Part shown: in pieces, positions 6,145 through 13,932 of the stretch | Layout of the letters: the number at the start of each line of letters is the position of its first letter | How positions within the stretch are numbered: position 1 is the stretch's first letter | IMG/VR virus record: IMGVR_UViG_3300012039_000025 | Location: 1 to 26,085 of that record | Reading direction: 5' to 3' (one strand) | Length of the DNA stretch: 26,085 nucleotides | From: a virus | Position numbers and translations under genes: made by a program | Notes under the pieces: generated by a model | Seen by the model: only the letters and a program-made list of their open reading frames with translations | Database searches by the model: none | What the model was told of the DNA's origin: nothing

Positions 6145-6507
6145 ATGCTACCACGAGTATTCGTAGTCCAGAATCATCTTCGTTATGACCGGAACAGAGG
6201 CGACCTGGTCCCGAAGTATGACATTAGCCCAGCAGAAAAATTTGGAGAGTTTAAGTTCGTTCTGCCGCCCCGAGCGACTCTAGAAAACATTCCAGAGGTT
6301 CTCGGTCTAATGGAACGTTCTCTGTCTGATTACAGCGACAAAGACTCGCTACTCCTAATTGGCAATCCAGTATTCATCGGCTGGGCCGTTGCGATTGCAG
6401 CAAAGCATAATGGTGGCCGAGTTCGCTGCCTGTACTGGTCAGGCGGGACCCAGAGCTACGAAGTTGCCGCCGCAACAATTCCAGGGGTGGGAGTGATTCA
6501 TGCCTGA
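6145..6507 (+). CDS. Conserved phage protein next to SNF2 helicase
   Basis: A 120-residue protein, MLPRVFVVQNHLRYDRNRG at the N-terminus, then VPKYDISPAEKFGEF, then LLIGNPVFIGWAVAIAA and GGRVRCLYWSGG. I know this pattern from many tailed-phage genomes, where it follows or precedes the SNF2 helicase. No biochemical function is established to my knowledge. The GNP turn followed by a hydrophobic helix suggests a Rossmann-like fold. It starts 2 nt after the helicase stop and overlaps the next gene by 8 nt (ATGCCTGA), so the three are co-translated. Confidence 0.7.
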   Translation: MLPRVFVVQNHLRYDRNRGDLVPKYDISPAEKFGEFKFVLPPRATLENIPEVLGLMERSLSDYSDKDSLLLIGNPVFIGWAVAIAAKHNGGRVRCLYWSGGTQSYEVAAATIPGVGVIHA

Positions 6508-7048
6508 GGACGTTTACGCACGGTACAGAAAGGATCCACCGGCAACGGATATGCAACAGCTTCGATCGCTCGCGCAGAGACAGGTCGAAGCTGAGGTAGA
6601 GGTCGAAAAGGCAGAGATCGCTCTGAAGAAAGCGAAGGAAGCCCTAGAGACCGTCTCAGAAGAGCTCCTTCCGAATGAGATGGAACGAATTGGGCTCGAG
6701 ACATTTAAGACCAAGGAAGGTCTAAAGATCCAAGTCAGATCCACCATCTACTGCTCGATTCCGAAGGAAAAGAAGGAAGAAGCGATGCAGTGGCTGATTG
6801 ACAACCAGCAGGGCGGGATGATCAAGAGAGAAGTTCTTGTCTCCCTCACCCAGCAGGAGGAAGTTGAGGCGATGGCTCTCTTTCTGATCCTGAAGAAGGC
6901 GTTCCCGAATGTGAAGATTGACCGCTACGTTGAATCTTCAACAATGCGCGCCCACATCGCGGAGGAGCTTGAAGAGGGGCGACCCTTCCCTATGCAACTC
7001 TTTGGTGCCGGCGCCGTCAAGAAGGCCAAGGTAGAAGTTCCCGCCTGA
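6500..7048 (+). CDS. Coiled-coil conserved phage replication-region protein
   Basis: A 182-residue protein with a charged heptad-rich helix at residues 15-60 (LRSLAQRQVEAEVEVEKAE and onward, predicted coiled coil). It then has SEELLPNEMERIGLETFKT and a beta-rich KEGLKIQVRSTIYCSIPK domain. Small proteins of this layout (long N-terminal helix plus a compact domain) are frequent in phage early regions beside ssDNA-binding proteins, but the role is unknown. GGGAG lies about 7 nt before ATG 6500. The 3' end carries promoter P3 signals just after the stop codon. Confidence 0.65.
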   Translation: MPEDVYARYRKDPPATDMQQLRSLAQRQVEAEVEVEKAEIALKKAKEALETVSEELLPNEMERIGLETFKTKEGLKIQVRSTIYCSIPKEKKEEAMQWLIDNQQGGMIKREVLVSLTQQEEVEAMALFLILKKAFPNVKIDRYVESSTMRAHIAEELEEGRPFPMQLFGAGAVKKAKVEVPA

Positions 7049-7099
7049 TTGTCCCTGAGGCGGTAAAGTTACAGGGATGAACTAAGAACAAGGAACCTA
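7039..7099 (+). promoter_or_regulatory. Phage promoter P3 and GAAC leader motifs
   Basis: GGTAAAGTT (7062-7070, -10 TAAAGT at 7064-7069) matches the core of P2 exactly. The arms TCCCTG (7052-7057) and CAGGGA (7072-7077) enclose it. The expected -35 (7039-7046, TCCCGCCT) matches poorly and overlaps the end of the upstream gene. Two degenerate leader motifs, GAACAAG (7086-7092, 17 nt after the -10) and GAACCTA (7093-7099), lead to ATG 7103, with AAGGAA as ribosome binding site. Confidence 0.5.
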
Positions 7100-7102
7100 A
7101 GA

Positions 7103-7957
7103 ATGGTACGCAAGCGCAACGCATCACCCCCGCCCTCGTCAGAGCCAGCTGCCCAGGAGTCCCAGCTGCCGGTGAAGTATGACTACGGCCAGCACCAGGG
7201 CAAGGGCTTTGAGGGCACGAGTCAGGCAGACTTTGCTCTCCCGTTTCTCGGCGTGATTCAGTCGAACAGTCCGGAAGTGATCCAGGGTAAGCCGAAGTAC
7301 GACGACAAGGCAAAGCCTGGAATGCTCATCAATTCGGTGACTCGCGAGATCATCGACGGTGTCAAGGGCGTCTACTTCATCCCCTGCGCTACCCAGCACG
7401 TTTTCGTCGAGTTCCGGCCGCGTGCCCAGGGCGGAGGGTTCCAGGGCGTGCACCCCGTTGATTCTGATATCGTCACGACTGCGAAGAATGCTTCGAAGGA
7501 GTTCGGGGACTATAAGACGGATGAAGGCAATGAACTGACTGAGACCTTCTACGTCTTCGGTATCCGGCTCGCAGCCCCCGATTCTACGGAAGGAGTGGAG
7601 GCCGTCTGCGTCGCTTTCACCAGCACGAAGATCAAAGTCTACAAGCGGTTCATGCAGGTTCTTCGTTCGTACAAGGGGAAGCCCCCGCTCTTTGCGCATC
7701 GACTGCTACTTCGTTCGGTGCCTGATAAGAACGCCCAGGGCGACTTTTTCAACTTCGCGGTTGGTCCCGCCATCGACGACAGTACGGCGAAGTCCCTACT
7801 GCCGCCGGTTCTTGAGGACGGGAAGACCCCGAATCCATTGCTCGAAGAGTGCGCTGCACTGAGCGAGCAAATTGCTCAGGGTGCGCGTGGCGCTGATCAC
7901 GCTGCTGGTGCTGCCAGTGGTGAGTCGAGCGGCGCGAACGCCGACAAGCTCTTCTAA
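7103..7957 (+). CDS. Conserved phage protein, putative ssDNA-binding
   Basis: A 284-residue protein. A Pro/Ala/Ser-rich N-terminus (residues 1-25) is followed by FALPFLGVIQSNSPEV, KPGMLINSVTREII, VKGVYFIPC and FVEFRPRAQGGGFQG, a pattern shared with abundant phage early proteins often annotated as single-stranded DNA binding. The C-terminus is Ala/Gly/Ser-rich and flexible and ends Asp-Lys-Leu-Phe, like the flexible tail ending in Phe of SSB-type proteins. The family link is from memory of similar phage proteins, and DNA binding is inference. It has its own promoter (P3) and a good ribosome binding site, which fits high expression. A strong double hairpin follows (7947-8036). Confidence 0.6.
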   Translation: MVRKRNASPPPSSEPAAQESQLPVKYDYGQHQGKGFEGTSQADFALPFLGVIQSNSPEVIQGKPKYDDKAKPGMLINSVTREIIDGVKGVYFIPCATQHVFVEFRPRAQGGGFQGVHPVDSDIVTTAKNASKEFGDYKTDEGNELTETFYVFGIRLAAPDSTEGVEAVCVAFTSTKIKVYKRFMQVLRSYKGKPPLFAHRLLLRSVPDKNAQGDFFNFAVGPAIDDSTAKSLLPPVLEDGKTPNPLLEECAALSEQIAQGARGADHAAGAASGESSGANADKLF

Positions 7958-8036
7958 GAAAGAGCTCCCTGCGGTGGCTGGCGGAGTCTTTCCCCTCCCC
8001 AAACCGCCGTCTCCGTTAGCCATCGCAGGGGGTTTT
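7947..8036 (+). terminator. Two adjacent hairpins and T-run before RecD-like gene
   Basis: The first hairpin is AGCTCTT (7947-7953) with AAGAGCT (7960-7966), over the stop codon of the upstream gene. Immediately after it a long stem forms. Positions 7967-7979 pair with 8018-8030 (13 bp with one G-U); a 2x2 internal loop follows; then CGGAG (7982-7986) pairs with CTCCG (8011-8015). A GG and TTTT (8033-8036) follow, as in an intrinsic terminator. It would separate the putative ssDNA-binding gene from the helicase at 8043, or act as an attenuator in that gene's leader. Confidence 0.7.
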
Positions 8037-8042
8037 ATCGCT

Positions 8043-9257
8043 ATGCAACTCGCGCCTCAGCAAAAAGAAGCTCTCCTCGCCGTTCGAGCGTGGCTCGAAG
8101 CTGGAATAGAGCCTCTCTTCAGGCTCTTCGGCTATGCCGGAACAGGAAAGACAACGCTGGCGAAGGGATTCTCTGCGGACATTGAAGGTCTTGCGCTATT
8201 CGCAGCCTTCACAGGCAAAGCTGCCTCGGTGCTTCGAAGCAAAGGATGCCTTAACGCCACAACTATCCATAAGCTGATCTACAACCCAGCTGAGAAGTCG
8301 AAGCTTCGGCTTATGGACCTGAAGCACATGCTGGTGAAGGAGAATGAGAAGAAAGACGAAAAATCTCTCACGGAAGTTTCTCGCCTCACCAAAGAGATCC
8401 TAGACGAGGAGAAGAGGCTGAAACAGCCGTCCTTCTCCTTGAAGTGCAAAGAAGCCAGCGATCTCTCAAGGGCAAAGCTGGTAATCATTGACGAATGCTC
8501 GATGGTCGACCGCAAGATGGGGGAGGACCTCTTGTCCTTTGAATGCCCAATCCTCGTCTTGGGTGACCCTGCCCAGCTGCCGCCGGTAAGAGGCTGCGGA
8601 TATTTCACCGAGGGGACCCCCGATATCATGCTGACGGAGATTCACCGTCAGGCCGAGGGTTCGCCGATCATCGACCTGGCGACTAAAGTCAGACTTGGGG
8701 AGTACCTCAGTAACGGAACCTACGGAACATCCTTAGTCATTCCTCGGCGTGAGCTGACGCCAGAGAAGGTGATGGAGTATGATCAGATTCTCGTCGGTCG
8801 TAATTCGACGCGGCAGAGCGTTAACCGTCGATGCCGCGAGATCCTGGGCAGGAAGGACCTTCTTCCGGTTGCGGGGGACAAGATAGTTTGTCTCAAGAAC
8901 AACCATGAACTTGGACTCTTAAACGGCGAACTCTGGGTTGTCGTTAGCAGTAACGTGATCGACGATGAAATGCTTGCGATGTCCATTCTTCGCCCAGAGC
9001 AGTCTAAGGAGGATCCCCCGCTCGAAATCCCAGTCTATCGGCATGCATTCGAAGGACGTGAGCTAGGACATTGGGAGCATGGCCAAGCGGAAGAGTTCGA
9101 CTACGGTTATGCGTTGACGGTTCACAAGTCGCAAGGATCACAATGGGGATCGGTCCTTGTGTTTGATGAATCCTATTGTTTCCGTGACACAGCACAACGC
9201 TGGTTGTATACGGCAATTACTAGAGCGTCTAATAGGGTTACGCTGGCAAGATCTTAG
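8043..9257 (+). CDS. RecD/Dda-like SF1B DNA helicase
   Basis: A 404-residue superfamily 1B helicase. GYAGTGKTTLA (residues 30-40) is motif I, FTGKAA motif Ia, KLVIIDECSMVD motif II, LVLGDPAQLPPV motif III and HRQAEGSP motif IV. The C-terminal UvrD-like part has FDYGYALTVHKSQGSQW (V) and WLYTAITRA (VI). These proteins unwind DNA 5' to 3'; T4 Dda is the best-known phage example. I chose ATG 8043 because the conserved protein begins there (MQLAPQQKEALLAVRAWLE). The frame is open upstream to 7872, but that stretch overlaps the preceding gene and the hairpins. A G-rich stretch at 8028-8032 is the only possible ribosome binding site and is sequestered in the upstream stem, so translation may depend on opening it. 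Confidence 0.9.
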   Translation: MQLAPQQKEALLAVRAWLEAGIEPLFRLFGYAGTGKTTLAKGFSADIEGLALFAAFTGKAASVLRSKGCLNATTIHKLIYNPAEKSKLRLMDLKHMLVKENEKKDEKSLTEVSRLTKEILDEEKRLKQPSFSLKCKEASDLSRAKLVIIDECSMVDRKMGEDLLSFECPILVLGDPAQLPPVRGCGYFTEGTPDIMLTEIHRQAEGSPIIDLATKVRLGEYLSNGTYGTSLVIPRRELTPEKVMEYDQILVGRNSTRQSVNRRCREILGRKDLLPVAGDKIVCLKNNHELGLLNGELWVVVSSNVIDDEMLAMSILRPEQSKEDPPLEIPVYRHAFEGRELGHWEHGQAEEFDYGYALTVHKSQGSQWGSVLVFDESYCFRDTAQRWLYTAITRASNRVTLARS

Positions 9258-9266
9258 GAGATCTAG

Positions 9267-11783
9267 GTGGAAGGGCCGCAACTAGAGTTTTCGGACACGC
9301 TGCACGCTGAGAAGTACCGACACGGTGGGGAGACATTCAAGGAGGCAATGAACCGGGTCGCTTCGGCGCTCAAAGACAACGACGAGCATTACTTCAAGAC
9401 ACGCGACATCCTTCTCGGGATGCGCTTCTTGCCAGGTGGTAGGATCCAGTCAGCGATTGGGTCCTCCAAGCGAACGACGCCGTACAACTGCTTCGTCAGT
9501 GGAACCATCGAGGACTCCTTCGTCGATGGCCACGGCTCTATCATGGAGCGTGCGAAGGAAGCGGCGACTACGATGAGGATGGGAGGTGGAATCGGTTACG
9601 ACTTCAGCACGCTCCGCCCACGCGGCGCTCTGATCCGCAAGCTGAGTTCCAAGTCCTCTGGTCCGATATCCTTCATGGATATTTTCGACGCTATCTGCCG
9701 TTGCGTCGCCTCCTCTGGGCACCGGCGCGGAGCCCAGATGGGTGTTCTCCGCGTTGATCACCCAGATATCGAGGAATTCGTCCACGCGAAGCAAAATGGG
9801 ACGCGCCTTACGGGATTCAATATCTCGATCGCCGTGACTGACGGCTTCATGCAGTGCGTCGAGAGTGGCACCCCGTTCATGCTGAAGTTTGCTGGAGAGA
9901 ACTACCGCGAGATTGATGCTCGCGCTCTCTGGGAACAAATCATGCGCTCGACTTGGGACTGGGCGGAACCTGGCGTCCTATTCATCGACGCGATCAACCG
10001 CATGAATAACCTGTACTATTGCGAACAGATCGCTGCGACGAATCCCTGTTTCACTGGTGATACTCATGTATGGACAGCAGAGTATGGACCTGTCCAGTTC
10101 TCGACTCTCGCTGAGGCTAACCCGGAAAGTGTCCTCGTCCTAACACAGCTTCCTGATGGTAAACTTGTCTATCGAAAAATGGCTAACATTCGTCGGACTG
10201 CGACCAAAGCAAAGTTAGTTAGGATTAAGCTTGATAATGGTGGCGAGATTCGTTGTACTCCTAATCACGTTTTCTATATGCGTGATGGTAGTGAGTGCAA
10301 AGCAAAGGATCTACAGCCTAAGGATTCTTTGGCATCCGTCTATAGGCATAAGGCCAATTCGAAAGGGTACTTAAACCTTTTGAACGGAATTGTTCACCCA
10401 CTTGAACATCATGTCCCGTTTGAAGGAATTAAGGGTCTTGGATCTAAAGTCCATACCCATCATATCAACGGCAAGAAAGGCGATAACAGGCCTTCGAATC
10501 TAGAGGTCATCGACTCTACTGAGCACCAGCGTCTTCATATGTCTGGTGACTCTAATCCTTTAAGAAGGATGCCGGGCAGAAACCCAATGAAGCTTTTCCC
10601 AGATTGCACACGAGGGCCAAAGAATGGCCGTTGGAGAGATGAAGTCTCCACGGAAAAAATTCTTGAGCTTCGTGGGTCTGGTCTTAGCTTCAACAAAATT
10701 GCGAAGCAAGTTGGTTGCTCGAAGTACACGGTTCAGCATCGGATCAAGACGGCTAACCATAAGGTCATCTCTGTCGAATTCCTCGAAGAAGTAGAAGATG
10801 TCTTTTGTGGAACTGTCGAAGAAACTAATCGTTTCTTCATCCAAACCGGCAAGAACGACGGCGTCCTCGTACATAACTGCGGGGAGCAACCTTTACCTCC
10901 TTATGGTGCTTGTCTACTTGGCTCCTTTAACCTCGCCAAATACGTGGATAAGAATGACAATAACGCGTTCCGCCTCGGCATGCTTGAGGAGGACATCCCG
11001 CATGTTGTTCGCGCGATGGATAATGTCGTAGACCGCGCTGTCTATCCGCTCTATGAGCAGGAGAAAGAAGCGCGGAGTAAGCGACGGATGGGTCTGGGCG
11101 TAACGGGTCTCGCGAATGCGTGTGAAGCACAGGGCCTTAAATATGGAACTCCTGAATTCATTAGCCTGACTGAAACCATCCTAAGAATAATCAAGGAAGG
11201 ATGTTACCGAGCTTCCATCGACTTAGCAAAGGAGAAAGGTTCCTTCCCTAAGTATGAGGATGAGTATCTCGATGGGCAGTTCATTCGAAGTCTCAGCGAA
11301 GAAACTCGTGCTGGAATTAAACGACACGGTATTCGCAACTCGCACTTGACGTCTATCGCCCCGACTGGCACGATTAGCCTGTGCGCTGATAACGTCTCTA
11401 GCGGAATCGAACCTGTCTTTTCTCACAAGACAGAACGGACCGTCATCGAGTTCGAAGGACCTCGTAAAATCACGGTCGAGGATTATGGCGTTAAGAACTT
11501 TGGCGTGTTCGGTAAGAAGGCGGCGGATGTAAGTATCGACGAGCATCTTGCCGTGCTCGTCGCTGCCTCTAAACACGTAGACTCCTCCGTGTCAAAGACT
11601 TGCAACGTCCCAGCTTCCACAAAATGGGAAGATTTCAAGAATCTTTATTTCCAGGCTTGGAAGAATGGCTGTAAAGGTTGTACGACGTTTCAGATGGAAG
11701 GGAAACGCGCACCGATTTTGAAGGACGTTGAGCCTTCATCCTGCGCGTTCGATCCGGCTACTGGCCGTCGAGACTGCAACTAA
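9267..11783 (+). CDS. nrdJ: Class II ribonucleotide reductase with intein
   Basis: An 838-residue precursor of adenosylcobalamin-dependent ribonucleotide reductase, which makes deoxynucleotides. Family marks: LLGMRFLPGGRIQSA (near residue 50), PYNCFVSG, RMGGGIGYDFS, SSGHRRGAQMGVL, NPCGEQPLPPYG (split by the intein), SHLTSIAPTGTISL and NGCKGCTTFQ. The C-terminus has the two-cysteine tail SSCAFDPATGRRDC, used for re-reduction. Residues 261-537 are an intein; the mature enzyme would be 561 residues without an ATP-cone, so probably simply regulated. Start GTG 9267 has AGGAG 6 nt upstream, at the stop of the helicase gene. The intein sits directly before the cysteine of NPCGEQ, which by family knowledge is the thiyl-radical residue, so no activity is expected before splicing. 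Confidence 0.92.
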   Translation: MEGPQLEFSDTLHAEKYRHGGETFKEAMNRVASALKDNDEHYFKTRDILLGMRFLPGGRIQSAIGSSKRTTPYNCFVSGTIEDSFVDGHGSIMERAKEAATTMRMGGGIGYDFSTLRPRGALIRKLSSKSSGPISFMDIFDAICRCVASSGHRRGAQMGVLRVDHPDIEEFVHAKQNGTRLTGFNISIAVTDGFMQCVESGTPFMLKFAGENYREIDARALWEQIMRSTWDWAEPGVLFIDAINRMNNLYYCEQIAATNPCFTGDTHVWTAEYGPVQFSTLAEANPESVLVLTQLPDGKLVYRKMANIRRTATKAKLVRIKLDNGGEIRCTPNHVFYMRDGSECKAKDLQPKDSLASVYRHKANSKGYLNLLNGIVHPLEHHVPFEGIKGLGSKVHTHHINGKKGDNRPSNLEVIDSTEHQRLHMSGDSNPLRRMPGRNPMKLFPDCTRGPKNGRWRDEVSTEKILELRGSGLSFNKIAKQVGCSKYTVQHRIKTANHKVISVEFLEEVEDVFCGTVEETNRFFIQTGKNDGVLVHNCGEQPLPPYGACLLGSFNLAKYVDKNDNNAFRLGMLEEDIPHVVRAMDNVVDRAVYPLYEQEKEARSKRRMGLGVTGLANACEAQGLKYGTPEFISLTETILRIIKEGCYRASIDLAKEKGSFPKYEDEYLDGQFIRSLSEETRAGIKRHGIRNSHLTSIAPTGTISLCADNVSSGIEPVFSHKTERTVIEFEGPRKITVEDYGVKNFGVFGKKAADVSIDEHLAVLVAASKHVDSSVSKTCNVPASTKWEDFKNLYFQAWKNGCKGCTTFQMEGKRAPILKDVEPSSCAFDPATGRRDCN
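10047..10877 (+). mobile_element. Intein with HNH homing endonuclease in RNR
   Basis: A 277-residue in-frame insertion. It begins with Cys (CFTGDTHVWT, block A) and ends VLVHN before the extein Cys (block G). Block B is RCTPNHVFYM and block F is VFCGTVEETNRFFI. Between them lies an HNH-type nuclease (HTHHINGKKGDNRPSNLEV, near 10,455-10,510). A helix-turn-helix (ILELRGSGLSFNKIAKQVG), probably for DNA recognition, follows. All splice residues (first Cys, Thr and His of block B, terminal His-Asn, +1 Cys) are present, so splicing should work. The codons for the extein flanks Asn-Pro and Cys-Gly-Glu-Gln would form the homing site in intein-less alleles. Confidence 0.93.
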
Positions 11784-11795
11784 GGGGGATTGGCG

Positions 11796-12563
11796 ATGGC
11801 GGGCAAGATCGACATTTCGGTTATAACCCTAGGCACAGAACCCGAGGAGGCTGGCCTATTCGAGATGTTGAATCGGATTCCTAAATCTATTACGATCTCG
11901 ACGATCGAAAGATCTTACACGACCTTCTCTCTTTCTCTTGCTAAAGCGTGCCAAGCTAGGGAAAGGCAGTGCCTCTTCTTTACTTCTGGCGGCCCAGAGT
12001 CACGGCACGCCGAAGCCGCGGCACACGGCGCGATCCCGATGTTGATTGAGCGCGCTAAGCTCAGTGAACAAGAAGCAATCGTCCGGTTCTTCATTAAGAA
12101 GAACGGCATCGGCGAGAGCCTGATTCTCTGGGACTGGAGCGACTGCCTAGAGATAACGAAGACGATCCGGGAGCGGCTTCTTACCCATCCTGACATGTTT
12201 GGGACATATGGTCATGTCCTGGTTCAAGACGACTCAGGGAGGGCGGTCTCTGCCCTTCTTTCGCTTATATTCAGGAATATGCCCTTTGCTTTCACTGTTT
12301 GTGCGTATCTAAGCCATAAGCCAACTTCCGGCTTCCTAGACCACTACCGCAAGAAGATCATAAAGGAAGCTGTAGATCTTGGCGTTCAGATCAGCGGCTC
12401 TAACTTGCATATTATTCATGATGACTATGTTCTGAACGAGATGTCAGAGCCAGGAGATGATCCACCTCATGGCTTGGATCTTGATCGCCGATACGGACTC
12501 AAAGCATATCGCTGGGCCGGTCGGAAGTTAACCGGCAAAGTTCTTCTGGTGGCCCAGAGATGA
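11796..12563 (+). CDS. Unknown protein at head of hypermodification locus
   Basis: A 255-residue protein I do not recognise. ATG 11796 has GGGGGA 6 nt upstream; the in-frame TTG at 11790 lies in that ribosome binding site. Alternating beta strands and helices (KIDISVITLG, CLFFTSGGPESRHAEAAAHGA, HVLVQDDSGRAVSALLSLI) suggest an alpha/beta fold with two glycine- or serine-rich turns that could hold a phosphate or cofactor. No P-loop, SAM-binding, radical-SAM or clear PLP-lysine motif can be named. It overlaps the amino acid:DNA transferase-like gene by 4 nt (ATGA) and lies directly after ribonucleotide reductase. The context points to a step in thymidine hypermodification: an additional transferase, decarboxylase or amine supply. 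Confidence 0.75.
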   Translation: MAGKIDISVITLGTEPEEAGLFEMLNRIPKSITISTIERSYTTFSLSLAKACQARERQCLFFTSGGPESRHAEAAAHGAIPMLIERAKLSEQEAIVRFFIKKNGIGESLILWDWSDCLEITKTIRERLLTHPDMFGTYGHVLVQDDSGRAVSALLSLIFRNMPFAFTVCAYLSHKPTSGFLDHYRKKIIKEAVDLGVQISGSNLHIIHDDYVLNEMSEPGDDPPHGLDLDRRYGLKAYRWAGRKLTGKVLLVAQR

Positions 12564-13645
12564 CCCTATCACCTGGGCTCGACTTCCGGAAGAAGGAATA
12601 CCGAAGAGAAACATTCCTTCGGTTCTATGAATTTCATCTTCGGTACAAGTCCCATCCCGGTGGTGTGTACTATCTAATACCATTCCTTCGAGAGCGGTAT
12701 AAGTGGGATGATGAGCAGACGCTCTTCTTCTGTTTCCTCAACGGTAACACGCAGAACCCAGTTACAAGTTGGCTCCTCTTCAATGCAGGCAAGGATGATC
12801 TTGGATCGTTGAAGAAGTTCTACGAGGAGAACTATGGCCGTCTTCAGTACGACACCGATCGACGGCACCATAAACCTTTCCTTATGGAGTCTTTGGCGTC
12901 GTATTATAATCTCCTTGGAGATTATAGTCAGAAGAAGTTCTTGGACCAAATTGCAGATGGTGGTTTCTCCGCCATCTGGGACGCGGCGACTTCTGTCTAC
13001 ACCTTTGGCCGACTCTCAGCCTTCTCATACAGCGAATACCTTAAAATCGCTGGTGTCAAATTCGACTGCGACACACTCTTCCTTCACGATATGAGCGGTA
13101 GTAAGTCGCACAGGAACGGTCTCTGCATCGTTACTGGGAGAGATGAGTATGACTGGCACCATTCAAATCCAATGTTCGGAGGCGATTATCCGCCGGGTCT
13201 GGTGGAGACACTTATCCAAGAGGCAGATGAAATACTGGCTGAGGTACATGAGCGAGGTGCTATGGGTAGTAAGGATGCGAACCTCTTCACCCTTGAGAGC
13301 GCTCTATGCACGTACAAAAGCTGGCATCGGCCGAATCGTAGGTATCCAAACGTCTACAACGACCTCATGCACGATCGTATTTGTGCTGCCGAGTATTCAT
13401 GGCCCGAGATAGACTTCTCGGTGTTCTGGGAGGCTCGGACAAAGTATCTTCCCTCTTATCTAAGGTTGGAAGATACTCTGTCCGATCCTGGCTGTGTCCC
13501 CGTCAAGCAGAACCACTACCTACGCACGGGTCAGCCGATTATGATGGATATAGAGCACGAGTGCTTCAAGAATAGCTTTAACGATGGCGTTAGGAACGCG
13601 GATGGGGAGCCTTCTCGCCTCCGCAAATTCTGGAGAAGGAAATGA
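12560..13645 (+). CDS. Amino acid:DNA transferase (ADDT)-like protein
   Basis: A 361-residue protein matching, from memory, the phage family predicted by comparative genomics to transfer amino acids to activated hydroxymethyl-uracil in DNA. Marks: FLRFYEFHLRYKSHPGGVYY near residue 20, FLNGNTQNPVTSWLL near residue 53, DTDRRHHKPF, TFGRLSAFSYSEYLKIAG, DMSGSKSHRNGLC, and ALCTYKSWHRPNRRYPNVYND near residue 255. The all-helical, His/Arg/Tyr-rich character suits DNA binding, but catalytic residues are not assigned. It may instead be a sister helical family from the same pathway (the kinase-associated helical domain); the neighbourhood role is the same. ATGA overlap upstream and a 4-nt overlap downstream place it in one operon. 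Three alternative hairpins lie inside the gene. Confidence 0.7.
   Translation: MTLSPGLDFRKKEYRRETFLRFYEFHLRYKSHPGGVYYLIPFLRERYKWDDEQTLFFCFLNGNTQNPVTSWLLFNAGKDDLGSLKKFYEENYGRLQYDTDRRHHKPFLMESLASYYNLLGDYSQKKFLDQIADGGFSAIWDAATSVYTFGRLSAFSYSEYLKIAGVKFDCDTLFLHDMSGSKSHRNGLCIVTGRDEYDWHHSNPMFGGDYPPGLVETLIQEADEILAEVHERGAMGSKDANLFTLESALCTYKSWHRPNRRYPNVYNDLMHDRICAAEYSWPEIDFSVFWEARTKYLPSYLRLEDTLSDPGCVPVKQNHYLRTGQPIMMDIEHECFKNSFNDGVRNADGEPSRLRKFWRRK
12905..12926. repeat. Intragenic perfect hairpin, 10 bp, 2-nt centre
   Basis: TATAATCTCC (12905-12914) and its exact complement (12917-12926), separated by TT, lie inside the transferase-like gene. Nearby, at 12593-12620, GAAGGAAT/ATTCCTTC and ACCGAAG/CTTCGGT form two mutually exclusive hairpins. 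Confidence 0.9.
13435..13485. repeat. Intragenic two-part hairpin, 16 bp
   Basis: TCGGAC (13435-13440) pairs with 13480-13485; after a 2x2 internal loop, AGTATCTTCC (13443-13452) pairs with 13468-13477. The loop is 15 nt. It lies near the 3' end of the transferase-like gene. Confidence 0.9.
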
Positions 13646-13932
13646 CGGATCAGCAGGAGCAGCAGCCGGACAAGATTGAAGAACTTGATTGTGGCTGTAA
13701 GAACCACTACTACGGCGAAAAGAAGGCTACTGCCCCATGTAAGGGCTGCGCCACTCTCACAATTGGTAATCATCTCATGACGATTGCTAATTCTCTTGCT
13801 GGCATTGCTTCTGTCCTGATCGCTGCTGGGACGAAGGACTCTGTTGATCGAGCGAATTCTAAGAAAGCGTCTGAGCAGAGAGAATTCGAAGCGATCAGGA
13901 ATAAGATCGCTCCGACTCTGAGGAAAGTGTGA
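13642..13932 (+). CDS. Small Cys-cluster protein in hypermodification locus
   Basis: A 96-residue protein with an N-terminal cysteine cluster (CGCKNHYYGEKKATAPC then KGC, residues 17-36, C-x-C-x14-C-x2-C), suited to one zinc or an iron-sulfur site. A mildly hydrophobic helix (LMTIANSLAGIASVLIAAG) and a charged C-terminal helix follow. Not recognised. GGAGAAGGA precedes ATG 13642, which overlaps the upstream stop (ATGA), and its own stop overlaps the kinase start. Its place between the transferase-like and kinase genes suggests a partner of one of them. Confidence 0.65.
   Translation: MTDQQEQQPDKIEELDCGCKNHYYGEKKATAPCKGCATLTIGNHLMTIANSLAGIASVLIAAGTKDSVDRANSKKASEQREFEAIRNKIAPTLRKV

Noticed and set aside
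7872-8042. Upstream in-frame extension of the RecD-like helicase
   Set aside because: It overlaps the preceding gene in another frame, encodes a low-complexity stretch and spans the double hairpin; family homology begins at ATG 8043.
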